A stretch of 64,000 nucleotides of DNA. It comes from Bacteroidales bacterium UBA1181 (GTDB taxonomy: Bacteria; Bacteroidota; Bacteroidia; Bacteroidales; Paludibacteraceae). Of the stretch, positions 26,133 to 34,929 are shown one piece after another. The stretch spans positions 87,178-151,177 of the forward strand of contig DBYR01000005.1 of the NCBI GenBank assembly GCA_002310215.1, written 5' to 3'. Position numbers and translations under genes: made by a program. The notes beneath the pieces were generated by a model. That model was not told where the DNA came from and made no database searches. It saw nothing but the letters and a program-made list of their open reading frames with translations. Numbering within the stretch: the first letter of the stretch is position 1; every line of letters begins with the position of its first letter.

Positions 26133-26374
26133 GATTCTTTCACGTTATCGAACAGGGAAGGCGCATCCGCCTCGAACCGTTTCAGCACTTCGAGCATGAT
26201 GGTTTCCCTGCAGAATTTGGCTTTATTGGAGATTTTGTATTTCTGGAAAAAACGCTGCAAGGCCCTCATCTCGGCATCGTTCAGGGCGATGCTGATGCGC
26301 TGGTTGCGGACCAGTTTCTTGCGGTCCGGCACCTTGTCGGTTTTCTTTCTGATTTTCTTGTTTTTCTCTGCCAT
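26129..26374 (-). CDS. Small conserved basic protein upstream of tadA
   Basis: An 81-residue protein with a very basic N-terminus (KKIRKKTDKVPDRKK) followed by RISIALNDAEMRALQRFFQKYK. The strand then two helices pattern resembles ribbon-helix-helix DNA-binding proteins or MobC-type accessory factors, but I do not recognise a family with confidence. A -7 box ends 8 bases before the ATG, so the mRNA may have almost no leader. Translational coupling to tadA is certain from the ATGA overlap. Confidence 0.6.
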   Translation of the reverse strand: MAEKNKKIRKKTDKVPDRKKLVRNQRISIALNDAEMRALQRFFQKYKISNKAKFCRETIMLEVLKRFEADAPSLFDNVKES

Positions 26375-26381
26375 TTGGTCA

Positions 26382-26389
26382 CAAAGTTA
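26382..26389 (-). promoter_or_regulatory. -7 box upstream of the tadA operon
   Basis: TAACTTTG on the minus strand; its G lies eight bases before the ATG at 26374, predicting a leader of only a few bases. Confidence 0.6.
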
Positions 26390-26475
26390 GTCTATTTCAT
26401 CGATTTATATGTATGGTTTAGTCGAGTTTTATGTAAAAAACCTCTTTTTTTGTTCTTTTTTTGCACCAAATAAAA

Positions 26476-26483
26476 TAAATTTG
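26476..26483 (+). promoter_or_regulatory. -7 box for the DUF4197-comF operon
   Basis: TAAATTTG is a perfect -7 match, 41 bases before ATG 26524. The nearest TTG upstream (26450) is 23 bases away, a little far for the -33 element. Confidence 0.55.
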
Positions 26484-26523
26484 CAAAGTATATGTTTTTG
26501 GATATTAACTAAAATTTAAGGGA

Positions 26524-27426
26524 ATGGATTTTAAGTTAGGAATAAAGAGAATTTTACTTCTGTCGTTTGTCGGCGCTTCGTTTTTCGCAGTGTCCTGTGA
26601 CGACGATGTATTGAATAATCTTGCTGGCGGCGATACGGTCGCCGCTTTGAGGGAGGCTTTGACCATCGGTGCGAAGACGGCCGCCACGAACCTCGGAGAG
26701 AAGGATGGCTATTATGGCGACGCCATGGTGAAGATTAGCATGCCGAAGGAGGTAGCTACGGTTGCGGAGCTGATGAGCACCGATGCCGGGAAAACATTCT
26801 TGAAGGCTGTGGATGCGGAAGGTCTGCAGACTGAAAATTTGGTCGAACTGATGAACCGCGCCGCCGAGAAGGCTGCTCCTCAATCCGCGGAGATCTTCAC
26901 GAAGGCTATTGCGAAGATGTCTGTGGCGGATGGCGAGGCTATCTTGTTCGGAAATTACAGGAGTGAGTCCGCCGACGAGGAAGGCAATGTCACTGCCTCT
27001 TTCGGTTCCGACAAGGCTGCCACTTCCTACTTGTATGACAATACGTATTCGGGCCTGCAAACCACGTTCGGTAGCGTTGTGACCAACACCTTCGACGAGG
27101 TGTCCGTGAGCGGTGTGACGCTGAACACGGCTTGGTCATCTTTCTCTAATGGATATAACCAAATAGCTGAGAAAAAGAACACTACGGGTGGTAAGATTGC
27201 CATGGCTACTTTGAAAACGAGTTTGACTTTAGCTGGTAAATCCGCTTTGTACAACAAGGTGGATAACATCAAAACCGTCAATACGAACTTGGGCGAGTAT
27301 GTGACTGGCAAGGCGTTGGACGGCCTCTTCATGAAGGTGGCCGACAAGGAGGTGGATATCCGCACGAATGCGGCTGCCCGCACATCTGACTTGTTGAAGA
27401 GGGTCTTTGGACGTTTGGATGAATGA
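26524..27426 (+). CDS. DUF4197 lipoprotein
   Basis: The 300-residue protein has a lipoprotein signal ending in FFAVSC at Cys 25, followed by the acidic DDDV that suits surface export in this phylum. The mature part matches DUF4197, with LREALTIGAKTAATNLGEKDG near residue 40 (read in two parts) and the C-terminal YVTGKALDGLFMKVADKE. It is predicted to be mostly helical. The function of the family is not established. Its stop overlaps the comF start by four bases. Confidence 0.8.
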   Translation: MDFKLGIKRILLLSFVGASFFAVSCDDDVLNNLAGGDTVAALREALTIGAKTAATNLGEKDGYYGDAMVKISMPKEVATVAELMSTDAGKTFLKAVDAEGLQTENLVELMNRAAEKAAPQSAEIFTKAIAKMSVADGEAILFGNYRSESADEEGNVTASFGSDKAATSYLYDNTYSGLQTTFGSVVTNTFDEVSVSGVTLNTAWSSFSNGYNQIAEKKNTTGGKIAMATLKTSLTLAGKSALYNKVDNIKTVNTNLGEYVTGKALDGLFMKVADKEVDIRTNAAARTSDLLKRVFGRLDE

Positions 27427-28127
27427 TCCGTTGGAGCAGTGCGCTGAACGGTTTTGTCGAGCTTTTCTACCCGAGGCTTTGTGTCGGTTGCGGTAGGAAA
27501 CTTTTCCAGGACGAGCATTTCCTTTGCGTGGAGTGCCTCTCCTCCCTGCCGTTGGCGCAGGTGCACGAGTCTGAGGATAATTTTGTGGAACAACATCTGT
27601 ACGGCAGACCTTATATCGAATCCGCTACGACGTTGATGGTGTACGGAAAGGAGACCGTGCCGCAAAAGATTATCCATGAAATAAAATACCATGGTGCCAA
27701 GGAGTTGGCGCAAAGCATGGGAAGAATGTTGGGAAGGCAGATGAAGGGGGGACGTTTCTCCTCCGTCGATATGATCGTGCCGGTTCCGCTCCATCCGAAA
27801 CGACTGAAATGGAGAGGCTATAACCAAAGCGAATGGATCGCTAAGGGGCTTTCCGAGGAGTTGGGTGTGCCGGTGAGGTCGGACCTCGTCGAACGTGTGG
27901 TGGAGACCTCCACGCAGACGAACAAGAACGCAGAGGAACGATGGTCGAACGTGAAGGGCATATTCGCTCTGAGGCAGGAAGTCTCAACGGAGGGCCTCAA
28001 GGACCACCATCTGCTTATCGTGGACGATGTGATCACGACGGGTTCCACGTTGATGGCTTGCGCCGCCGCCTTCTCCCATGTGGATAATGTGAAGATTAGT
28101 GCCGCTTCGTTGGCGGCCGTGAATTAA
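27423..28127 (+). CDS. ComF-family amidophosphoribosyltransferase-like protein
   Basis: The 234-residue protein has an N-terminal zinc-finger-like pair (CVGCGRKL and FLCVECLSSLP, residues about 17-40) and a C-terminal phosphoribosyltransferase domain with the PRPP-binding loop LLIVDDVITTGSTL near residue 198. ComF proteins take part in DNA uptake in naturally competent bacteria, though most Bacteroidota carrying them are not known to be competent. The ATG overlaps the DUF4197 stop (27423-27426). Confidence 0.9.
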   Translation: MIRWSSALNGFVELFYPRLCVGCGRKLFQDEHFLCVECLSSLPLAQVHESEDNFVEQHLYGRPYIESATTLMVYGKETVPQKIIHEIKYHGAKELAQSMGRMLGRQMKGGRFSSVDMIVPVPLHPKRLKWRGYNQSEWIAKGLSEELGVPVRSDLVERVVETSTQTNKNAEERWSNVKGIFALRQEVSTEGLKDHHLLIVDDVITTGSTLMACAAAFSHVDNVKISAASLAAVN

Positions 28128-28161
28128 ATATGATAATTATTAACACTAAATTTTATTTGAA

Positions 28162-28611
28162 ATGAAGAAGATTAAATTTTTGCCTATCTTAATGGCTTTG
28201 TTCTTTGGGTTGTCTTTCGGTTTGGCCTCTTGTGGTGATGACGACGACGATAACAACGGTGGCGACAACACAACGGTTGTGGAGAAGGATGTGATCGCTA
28301 AGGGTAGAACTTTCTATACGAATTTGGAGAAGACAACTTCCGGCGATGCTTCTGTTGTCGCTGCGGCTACTGCGGCTATCGTTTTGGATGCTGCGGAGTA
28401 TACGAAGAACAAGAACAACAAGGAGTGGACGACAAACTTCTTGGCCGGTGTCGTTATGCAGAAGTATGGCGTGACTGAGGAGACTGAGGCTAAGTCTGAG
28501 GAGAACCTCGCTAAGGTGGCTGAGTTGAAAAACATTTTGGATGCTGGTATCACTACAGAGAACGTTGCGAACGCTTTGGTGGGTCTCGCTAACTTCATCT
28601 CTAAAAAATAA
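28162..28611 (+). CDS. Small surface lipoprotein, unknown function
   Basis: A 149-residue protein whose signal peptide ends in GLASC at Cys 24, followed by GDDDDDNNGGD, a strong match to the acidic surface-export signal. The mature part is helical and rich in Ala, Lys and Thr. I recognise no family. It is followed after 16 bases by another small lipoprotein gene on the same strand; the two are probably co-transcribed. Confidence 0.65.
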   Translation: MKKIKFLPILMALFFGLSFGLASCGDDDDDNNGGDNTTVVEKDVIAKGRTFYTNLEKTTSGDASVVAAATAAIVLDAAEYTKNKNNKEWTTNFLAGVVMQKYGVTEETEAKSEENLAKVAELKNILDAGITTENVANALVGLANFISKK

Positions 28612-28627
28612 TTGAGACAGTAAAACC

Positions 28628-29116
28628 ATGAAAATCACGAAAATAATTATTTCAGCGGTTCTTCCATTCTCCCTCGCCTTGAACTCTTGCGACAAGGGAA
28701 TCGAGGACTCTTACGAGTTGGGTAGAAAGGTGGATTGGCCGGAGATGAGCGCGGAGGAGCGTGGCTTGTCCAATGGTGAGACCTTGGCGAAGGCTTTGTA
28801 TTCCATTTGCGATTCTGTGGCTTCTGCCAAGGGAAAGAATCTGTCAGCTTCGGGGAACCTCTCGGATGAGCCTATCTTTAGAGGAATGCTTACTTCCCCT
28901 TTGTCGAAGACCCAACGTCCGTTTGAACTCTCGACACAAAATGAGACGGATTCTTTGTGGATGCGTGGCTTCAAAGCGGGTCTTAACGAGACGCTTAAAT
29001 TGGATGAGAAAAATTATACAGAGTTGATGAAGCTTCTCGCTCAGATCGATTATGCGGATATCGATTGTAACGCTAATGCTCAGCGTTGCACGGAAATTAA
29101 TGATTTGCTGAAATAA
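28628..29116 (+). CDS. Small lipoprotein, unknown function
   Basis: A 162-residue protein with a lipoprotein signal peptide ending LALNSC at Cys 21 and then DKGIEDS. The mature part includes ELGRKVDW and FKAGLNETLKLDEKNY, faintly reminiscent of the FKBP-type N-terminal dimerisation helices, but no peptidyl-prolyl isomerase domain follows. I do not recognise it. A terminator follows at 29151. Confidence 0.6.
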   Translation: MKITKIIISAVLPFSLALNSCDKGIEDSYELGRKVDWPEMSAEERGLSNGETLAKALYSICDSVASAKGKNLSASGNLSDEPIFRGMLTSPLSKTQRPFELSTQNETDSLWMRGFKAGLNETLKLDEKNYTELMKLLAQIDYADIDCNANAQRCTEINDLLK

Positions 29117-29150
29117 TCATTGTTGATATTCCGACAGTAAATAATCTAAT

Positions 29151-29191
29151 GGAAGTGTGTTCGGTCCCGTCCGTTCACGCTTCCTTTTTTT
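29151..29191 (+). terminator. Terminator between the lipoprotein pair and dnaG
   Basis: GGAAGTGTG (29151-29159) pairs with CACGCTTCC (29176-29184) with one wobble around a 16-base loop, then a run of seven T. It lies just before the dnaG start, which therefore needs a promoter of its own; none is obvious in the 16 bases that follow. Confidence 0.75.
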
Positions 29192-29207
29192 ACCAAATCA
29201 TCGGACA

Positions 29208-31256
29208 ATGATAGACCAGGCTACGGTTGATAGGATTTTTGATGCGGCTCAGGTGGTCGATGTGGTGTCGGACTATGTCACACTGCATCGGCGCGGGGCT
29301 AATTATACGGGTCTATGTCCGTTCCATGACGAAAAAACGCCTTCCTTCTCCGTCTCCCCCGCTAAAAACATCTACAAATGCTTCGGTTGCGGCAAGGGCG
29401 GTAACCCGGTCAACTTCGTCATGGAGATGGAGAACCTCTCTTACTACGAGGCGCTGAAATTCCTCGCCAAGAAGTACCACATCGATATCCAGGAGGAGGA
29501 ACTGACCCAGGAGCAGATCGAACAACGCACCGAAAGGGAGAGCATGATGGCGGTGACGGAGTGGGCGCAGAAACATTTCACCCATAACCTCTTCGAAACG
29601 CAGGAGGGACAGTCCATCGGTATGTCTTACTTCGCCCACCGTGGATTCCATGAGGAGACCATCCGTAAGTTCCAATTGGGCTATGCGCTGGATAAACGGG
29701 ACGCTTATACCGCTTTGGCTCAGAACGAGGGCTATAAGAGGGAGTATTTGGAGAAGGTGGGACTGACCATCGTGAAGGAGGATAACTACGCCTTCGATCG
29801 TTTCCATGGCCGTGCCATGTTCCCTATCCACTCCATATCGGGTAAGGTCATCGGGTTCGGCGGACGAACCATGAAGAAGGATGACCCTGTGAAGTACCAA
29901 AACTCGCCCGAGTCGGAGATCTACCACAAGGGTAATGTGCTCTATGGCATCTACTTCGCGAAGAATGCGATCATCAAGGAGAAAAAGTGTTATATCGTGG
30001 AGGGCTATGCGGATGTCCTCTCCATGGTGCAGGCGGGCGTGCAGAACATCGTCGCTCCCTGCGGTACGGCGCTGACCGTCGAACAGATCCGCTTGCTGCG
30101 CCGTATCGTCCCTTCCGTCGACGCGGACCGTATCGATGGCAACAAAAATGTCACGATGCTTTATGACGGTGATAGCGCCGGTGTGCATGCGGCACTGAAG
30201 AATGGTAAGCTCCTCCTCCAAGAGGGCCTCAACGCCAAGGTGGTGGTCCTCCCGCCCGAGGATGACCCGGACACCTTCGCACAGCATAACGATTCTTCCT
30301 ATGTGCTGCAATATTTGGCGGAACAGGAACAGGATTATATTATCTTTAAGACCAATTACTTGCTGAAGGAGGCGAATGGCGACCCTATCAAAAAGGCGCA
30401 GACCATCACGGAGATCGCCCAGACCATTTCGGTGATTCCTGACCAGGTGAAACGGTCGGTCTATGTGTCGGAGTGCTCGAAACTGTTAGGTGTGGAGGAG
30501 AACTTGCTCTATACCACCATTGCGCAGAAACAGTGGAACAACGCTGTCTCTACGGCGACTACGTCAAGCCCTGCCTCCGATATCCAGCAGGTGCCTACGC
30601 CTGCAACGGTGCGTGACGACACGGAAGGGGTCCCTGATCTGATGACCTCCCCGTCACCATCCTCCCGTGGAAGAAACGAGGCGACGCTTTCCGATAAGGC
30701 GGAGAAGGAAATCATTTACTACTTGGTCCGTTATGGCGAAGCCCCCCTTTTCGTAGGGGAGATGAACGGTGAAAAGTTCCAGTTCCATGTGGTCACGTAC
30801 ATCAAGAATGAGCTGGACGTGGATGAACTGAGTCTGAATAACCCGCTCTATAATAAGATGTTGAACGAGTACCTCGAAGCTTTCTCCCAAGGCTCGCAGG
30901 TCCCTGCGCAACAGTTTTTCCTGCGTAATCTCGATGCGCAGATGGTCGAGGTGGCATCCGATGTTCTATCCGACCGCTATCAGCTTAGCCGCATGTTCGA
31001 TAAAAAGTGCTCGGACAATAAGGTGAAGGCAAAGAAACTGGATAACGAGGAGTCAGAGCGATTGGCGGTCGATGTGCCTCGTGTGATGTTCAACTACAAG
31101 TATTTCTGGGTGGAGGGTGAGATGGCCAAATGCCTGCAAATGTTGAGGCAAACGGAGGATGAGGAGGAGAAAAGGCAGCTGCTTACCCGCTTTAACTCGC
31201 TGCATGTGAGCAAGGTGGCCTTGGCGAAATATCTTGGTGAACGAATCATCAATTAA
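29208..31256 (+). CDS. dnaG: DNA primase
   Basis: DnaG makes RNA primers at the replication fork. ATG 29208 gives 682 residues beginning MIDQATVDRIFDAAQVVDVV; the open frame continues 17 codons upstream across the terminator, so the later start is preferred. The zinc domain has CPFHDEKTPSFSVSP and YKCFGCGKGGN (residues 40-65). The TOPRIM core has YIVEGYADVLSM near 263 and LYDGDSAGVHAA near 318. A low-complexity linker (about 440-490, rich in Ser, Thr, Pro) leads to the C-terminal helicase-interaction region, which is longer than in Escherichia coli (581 residues in all). Confidence 0.95.
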   Translation: MIDQATVDRIFDAAQVVDVVSDYVTLHRRGANYTGLCPFHDEKTPSFSVSPAKNIYKCFGCGKGGNPVNFVMEMENLSYYEALKFLAKKYHIDIQEEELTQEQIEQRTERESMMAVTEWAQKHFTHNLFETQEGQSIGMSYFAHRGFHEETIRKFQLGYALDKRDAYTALAQNEGYKREYLEKVGLTIVKEDNYAFDRFHGRAMFPIHSISGKVIGFGGRTMKKDDPVKYQNSPESEIYHKGNVLYGIYFAKNAIIKEKKCYIVEGYADVLSMVQAGVQNIVAPCGTALTVEQIRLLRRIVPSVDADRIDGNKNVTMLYDGDSAGVHAALKNGKLLLQEGLNAKVVVLPPEDDPDTFAQHNDSSYVLQYLAEQEQDYIIFKTNYLLKEANGDPIKKAQTITEIAQTISVIPDQVKRSVYVSECSKLLGVEENLLYTTIAQKQWNNAVSTATTSSPASDIQQVPTPATVRDDTEGVPDLMTSPSPSSRGRNEATLSDKAEKEIIYYLVRYGEAPLFVGEMNGEKFQFHVVTYIKNELDVDELSLNNPLYNKMLNEYLEAFSQGSQVPAQQFFLRNLDAQMVEVASDVLSDRYQLSRMFDKKCSDNKVKAKKLDNEESERLAVDVPRVMFNYKYFWVEGEMAKCLQMLRQTEDEEEKRQLLTRFNSLHVSKVALAKYLGERIIN

Positions 31257-31293
31257 CCTCTCCCGCATGACGTATGTGTTTTGAAAAATAGGT

Positions 31294-31944
31294 ATGAATA
31301 TGAAGAGATATGTTTGGATAGCCTTCGTGCTGGCGTTTTCGTTCTCGGGTTGTTTCCTGGAAAAAAGTCCGGAGGAGCGAGGAGCGGATGTGGTGGCATC
31401 CGTTTCTAAATGCGCAAGGCTCTATACGGTGCAGTATAATGTGCGCAAGGTGCTGACCCACCAAGACTTCAGCGAGGTGGAACTAAAACTGTTCTGGGAG
31501 AAAATCTCTATTCCGATTCCCGGCGAGCGTAAGATTATCCTCCCGATGGATGCGACCGTCAAGGCTTACATTGACTTCGCGGATTTCTCCAGCAAGGATG
31601 TTTCCGTCGTGGGGGATAAAATCACGATTACGTTACCTTCGCCCAAGATTGAAATGACTTCCTCGAAAATCGACTATGAGAACGAGAAACAATTCCTTTC
31701 ATGGAATCGCTTCAAATTTTCCGAGCCCGAGAGGGAGTCTTTGCTGAAGAAGGGCAGGGAGAAGGTGCTGGACGACATGAAAGGGACGGACATCCTCGAA
31801 CGTTCCCAGGTGGGGGCCTACAATGCGCTGTTGCCGTTGGTGATGGCCGCTGGGTTCGATAGGGAGAACATCACCATCCGCTTTAGTGATGATGTCTCTG
31901 GAAAGCCTGTCAAGGCTTTGATGTGGAATGGAAATGATTTGTGA
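31294..31944 (+). CDS. DUF4230 protein, first copy
   Basis: A 216-residue protein with a signal peptide or lipoprotein signal (FSFSGC, Cys 20) and a DUF4230 domain: TVQYNVRKVLTHQD and the strand-rich centre KIILPMDATVKAYIDFADFS, ending with KVLDDMKGTDILERSQVGAY. The function of the family is unknown. It forms a pair with a second DUF4230 gene starting 23 bases after its stop. Confidence 0.75.
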   Translation: MNMKRYVWIAFVLAFSFSGCFLEKSPEERGADVVASVSKCARLYTVQYNVRKVLTHQDFSEVELKLFWEKISIPIPGERKIILPMDATVKAYIDFADFSSKDVSVVGDKITITLPSPKIEMTSSKIDYENEKQFLSWNRFKFSEPERESLLKKGREKVLDDMKGTDILERSQVGAYNALLPLVMAAGFDRENITIRFSDDVSGKPVKALMWNGNDL

Positions 31945-31967
31945 CATGTTCAAAAAATGGTTTGAGT

Positions 31968-32522
31968 ATGGTGAAGAAATTAATGATAGTAGTTTTTCTG
32001 GTTGCGGTAGGTCTGGCCGCTTATTTCCTACTTGGCAGGAATGGGGGAGGAGAGGAGAGAAAACAGTTGGAAATGGCTACGGAAATCACCTCCATCAAAG
32101 AGGTGGCGGAGTGGGAGTTCCTCACGGTTGAGATGGAAGAGTGCGAGGACACGGTGATTCCGAGGATGATCCTTTCCGACGACCGCTTCGCCAAAATCTA
32201 CAAGGGCACGGCTCGCTTGGGCGTGAACATGAAGGAGGCTGTGGCGGATTGGGTGACCACGTCGCATGATACGGCGCGGATCGTTTTGCCTGCCATTCGC
32301 ATATTGGATGAGGATATCATTGATGACACGCAGACCCGTACATTCTACGAGAGCGGGAAAATCACCCCTGACATCAGGGAATTTTTGTACAACAAGGCGA
32401 AGATGGACATGAGACGACGTGCTTTGTCGGAGGAGAATGTCGCCTCCGCATTGGCTAACGCAAAGGCTCAATTCACTTATATGTTTCATTCCTTGGGTTT
32501 CAATGTCGTGTTGTTTGACTGA
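31968..32522 (+). CDS. DUF4230 protein, second copy
   Basis: From ATG 31968 the protein has 184 residues, with an N-terminal hydrophobic anchor (MIVVFLVAVGLAAYFLL) and the DUF4230 pattern WEFLTVEMEECEDTVIPRM and ATSHDTARIVLPAIRILDED-like strands. An in-frame ATG at 31941 overlaps the upstream gene and is less likely because it puts a polar stretch before the anchor. It and its neighbour are diverged tandem copies; whether they interact is unknown. Confidence 0.7.
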   Translation: MVKKLMIVVFLVAVGLAAYFLLGRNGGGEERKQLEMATEITSIKEVAEWEFLTVEMEECEDTVIPRMILSDDRFAKIYKGTARLGVNMKEAVADWVTTSHDTARIVLPAIRILDEDIIDDTQTRTFYESGKITPDIREFLYNKAKMDMRRRALSEENVASALANAKAQFTYMFHSLGFNVVLFD

Positions 32523-32577
32523 TTCCTTTATGCCCAAGTCTTTGTATATTCACGAATAAATATCTAACAGAATAAAA

Positions 32578-33732
32578 ATGGATAATTTTTCTTTTCAATG
32601 CGCAACGAAGTACTGCTTCGGGAGGGACCAGCGCAAAACGGTTGGCTCTCGTATCAAACCATTTGCCAGCAAGGTTTTACTTGTCTATGGCGGCGGAAGC
32701 ATCAAGCGCAACGGTGTATATGATGATGTGACGAAATCGCTGAAGGACGAGGGGATCTCCTTTGTGGAGCTCTCCGGCATACAGGCCAACCCCACCTACG
32801 AGAAGGTGCTGGAAGGCATTGAGATAGCCAAGAAGGAGCAGGTTCAGCTCATCCTGGCCGTCGGCGGAGGTAGCGTCATCGACACCTCCAAGGCGATCGC
32901 CATGGGCTACTACGAGGCGGACGTGTGGTCCTTCTACGAGCGTGGCGGAGAGGTCAGCAATGCCCTTCCGGTCGCCACCGTGCTCACCATCCCGGCCGCG
33001 GGTAGCGAGGTGAGCCCAGACACGGTGATCTCCTACAAGGGAAGGAAGTTAGGCTACAGCAGCCAGAAGATCCGTCCCGTGGTGAGCGTCGTCGACCCGG
33101 TCATCTTCTTCACCCTGCCTAAGAACCAAATCGCATACGGTGTCTGCGATATGATGAGCCACATCTTCGAACGTTACTTCACGCAGACCACCCACACGGA
33201 GCTGATCGACTCGCTCTGTGAAGCGACGCTCAAGACCATCATGCGCAACGCTTACCTCCTGATAAAGAATCCGCAAGACTACGAGGCATGGTCGGAGGTC
33301 TCCCTCGCCGGCTCCGTCGCCCACAACGGATTCCTCGGTTGCGGACGTATCCAAGACTGGGGCTGCCACGACATGGAGCACGAACTGAGCGCACAGGACT
33401 GCAAGGTTCCTCACGGCGCAGGCTTGGCCGTCCTCACGCCTAACTGGATGAGGCACGTCTACAAAGAGAACCCGAAGATGTTCTACCAGTTCGCCGTCAA
33501 CGTGATGGGCATCAAGGCGGACCGTGACGAGGAGAAGACCATCCTCCGAGGCATTGACAAGCTCCGCGCTTTCTTCACCGCTATCGGACTGCCTGCCACA
33601 CTCACCGAACTGGGCTTGGGCGCCAACGTGTTGGAGGAGATGGCGGGGAAATGTGTCGGCAACGGTCATGTCGGCAACTTCAAGCCTTTGTTCAAGGAGG
33701 ACGTGCTGGAGATTTATAGGAAAAGCCTTTGA
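32578..33732 (+). CDS. Iron-containing alcohol dehydrogenase (BDH/YqhD-like)
   Basis: The 384-residue enzyme belongs to the iron-dependent alcohol dehydrogenases closest to butanol dehydrogenases and YqhD, which reduce aldehydes with NADPH. The nucleotide-binding segments VLLVYGGGSIKRNGVY (near residue 35) and LAVGGGSVIDTSKAIA (near 97) are intact. Metal ligands appear in the HDMEHELSAQ and PHGAGLAVLTP region near 265-290. Length is standard. No partner gene hints at the physiological aldehyde. Its GC-rich third positions resemble the later reverse-strand purL and helD genes. Confidence 0.9.
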   Translation: MDNFSFQCATKYCFGRDQRKTVGSRIKPFASKVLLVYGGGSIKRNGVYDDVTKSLKDEGISFVELSGIQANPTYEKVLEGIEIAKKEQVQLILAVGGGSVIDTSKAIAMGYYEADVWSFYERGGEVSNALPVATVLTIPAAGSEVSPDTVISYKGRKLGYSSQKIRPVVSVVDPVIFFTLPKNQIAYGVCDMMSHIFERYFTQTTHTELIDSLCEATLKTIMRNAYLLIKNPQDYEAWSEVSLAGSVAHNGFLGCGRIQDWGCHDMEHELSAQDCKVPHGAGLAVLTPNWMRHVYKENPKMFYQFAVNVMGIKADRDEEKTILRGIDKLRAFFTAIGLPATLTELGLGANVLEEMAGKCVGNGHVGNFKPLFKEDVLEIYRKSL

Positions 33733-33946
33733 GAATTAAGAATTATGAATTAAGAATTAAGAATTATGAATTATGAATTATAGTTCGACGTAGTCAATTA
33801 AGGGGAGGGATGTGCGACTCTGCGTAATGCTCGTAAACACCAGCCCTGAAAGGGCGCAACATATATAGCCTAGGGCAACGCCCTAGGAGAATTATGAAAC
33901 GTTAGTTCGACGTAGTCAATTATGAATTAGTATTGGGAGGACTTGA
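33733..33946. repeat. Composite intergenic repeat region
   Basis: A run built of GAATTAAGAATTATG-type units (33733-33780) leads into a 20-bp repeat (33781-33800) that recurs at 33903-33922. Between the two copies are two hairpins: GCCCT/AGGGC (33843-33855) and CCTAGGGC/GCCCTAGG (33869-33887, perfect eight-base arms, three-base loop). The same 20-bp sequence is present in inverted orientation at 45273-45292. The hairpin block resembles the palindromic intergenic repeats common in Bacteroidota genomes. No gene is seen here. Confidence 0.75.
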
Positions 33947-34828
33947 ATGTTAGATATGGATGTGAATATAAAAACGATCTGGAAGAAGGATGCCAAACGG
34001 ATTCTTTTCGTTGTCCTGTCTGCCTTGCTGATGTCCGCCAACATACGTACATTTGTTCAAGCCGGGGAGCTATATCCAGGTGGCGCAACCGGCTTGACCA
34101 TTTTGATATTGAGGGCATGTGACATGTTCTTCAACATCAAACTCCCCTACACCATCGTCAACGTCATCATCAATGCGATACCCGTCTACATCGGGTTTAG
34201 ATACATAGGCAAGAAGTTCACACTCTACTCTTGCCTGATGATATTGCTGACAGGCATATTTACGGACCTACTTCCGTCTTACACAATCACTTACGACACG
34301 TTATTGATCAGTATATTCGGAGGCATCATCAATGGTGTCTCGATCAGCCTATGCCTGTACGTGAACGCCACGTCCGGGGGGACGGACTTCATCGCGATAT
34401 ACCTGTCGGAGAAACGGCACAGGGATGCCTGGAACATTGTCTTGGGCGTGAACATCATCATCCTCTCCGCCGCCGGACTGCTCTTCGGATGGGACAAGGC
34501 GCTCTATTCGATCATCTTCCAATTCGCATCCACACAAATCCTCCACACACTCTACAAGAAGTACCAGCAGGCGACGTTGCTCATTGTCACGACACACCCC
34601 GACGAAGTATGCGAAATCATCGCCCGACTGAGCGAACACACGGCGACACTGATACCTTCGGAGGGCGCCTACGAACATTCGCCCCGCACGATCGTCTACT
34701 CTGTCGTTTCGCAGGAGGAGTACCCGAAAATCAACAAGGAGGTGAGGAAAATCGATCCGGACGCTTTCATCAATACGATACAAACGGAGAAACTGATAGG
34801 GAACTTCTACCAACGTCCGACGGAATGA
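33947..34828 (+). CDS. YitT-family membrane protein
   Basis: A 293-residue protein with the YitT layout: five or six membrane helices in the first 200 residues (DUF161), with GGATGLTILILRAC near residue 45 and ATSGGTDFIAIYLSEK near 140, then a soluble DUF2179 domain containing TLLIVTTHPDEVCEIIA and TIVYSVVSQEEYPKI. GGGAGG six bases before the ATG is an unusually good ribosome site. The function of this family is unknown; some members are called transporters by default. Confidence 0.88.
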   Translation: MLDMDVNIKTIWKKDAKRILFVVLSALLMSANIRTFVQAGELYPGGATGLTILILRACDMFFNIKLPYTIVNVIINAIPVYIGFRYIGKKFTLYSCLMILLTGIFTDLLPSYTITYDTLLISIFGGIINGVSISLCLYVNATSGGTDFIAIYLSEKRHRDAWNIVLGVNIIILSAAGLLFGWDKALYSIIFQFASTQILHTLYKKYQQATLLIVTTHPDEVCEIIARLSEHTATLIPSEGAYEHSPRTIVYSVVSQEEYPKINKEVRKIDPDAFINTIQTEKLIGNFYQRPTE

Positions 34829-34848
34829 TTGTATTTACGATTTAGTCA

Positions 34849-34865
34849 TTTACGATTTACTATTT
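34849..34865. repeat. AT-rich repeat, left copy
   Basis: A 17-bp sequence TTTACGATTTACTATTT within a stretch (34830-34900) of several ATTTACGATTTA units. An exact inverted copy lies at 36841-36857. The pair encloses the TauE/SafE gene and the toxin-antitoxin genes. Confidence 0.7.
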
Positions 34866-34901
34866 GGCCATTGGGGATTTACGATTTAGCCATTTACTAT
34901 G

Positions 34902-34909
34902 TATCTTCG
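34902..34909 (+). promoter_or_regulatory. -7 box for the TauE/SafE gene
   Basis: TATCTTCG matches TAnnTTCG, 20 bases before ATG 34930. It supports that start over the in-frame ATG at 34864. Confidence 0.5.
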
Positions 34910-34929
34910 CGGTGAAATTTGTAAGCGGT

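Noticed and set aside
27027..27827. A 266-codon reverse frame across the DUF4197 and comF genes
   Set aside because: It overlaps two real genes joined by an ATGA overlap and has no start signals or homology.
29313..30311. A 332-codon reverse frame inside dnaG
   Set aside because: It lies opposite the zinc and TOPRIM domains of dnaG, which are unmistakable; it is a shadow frame.
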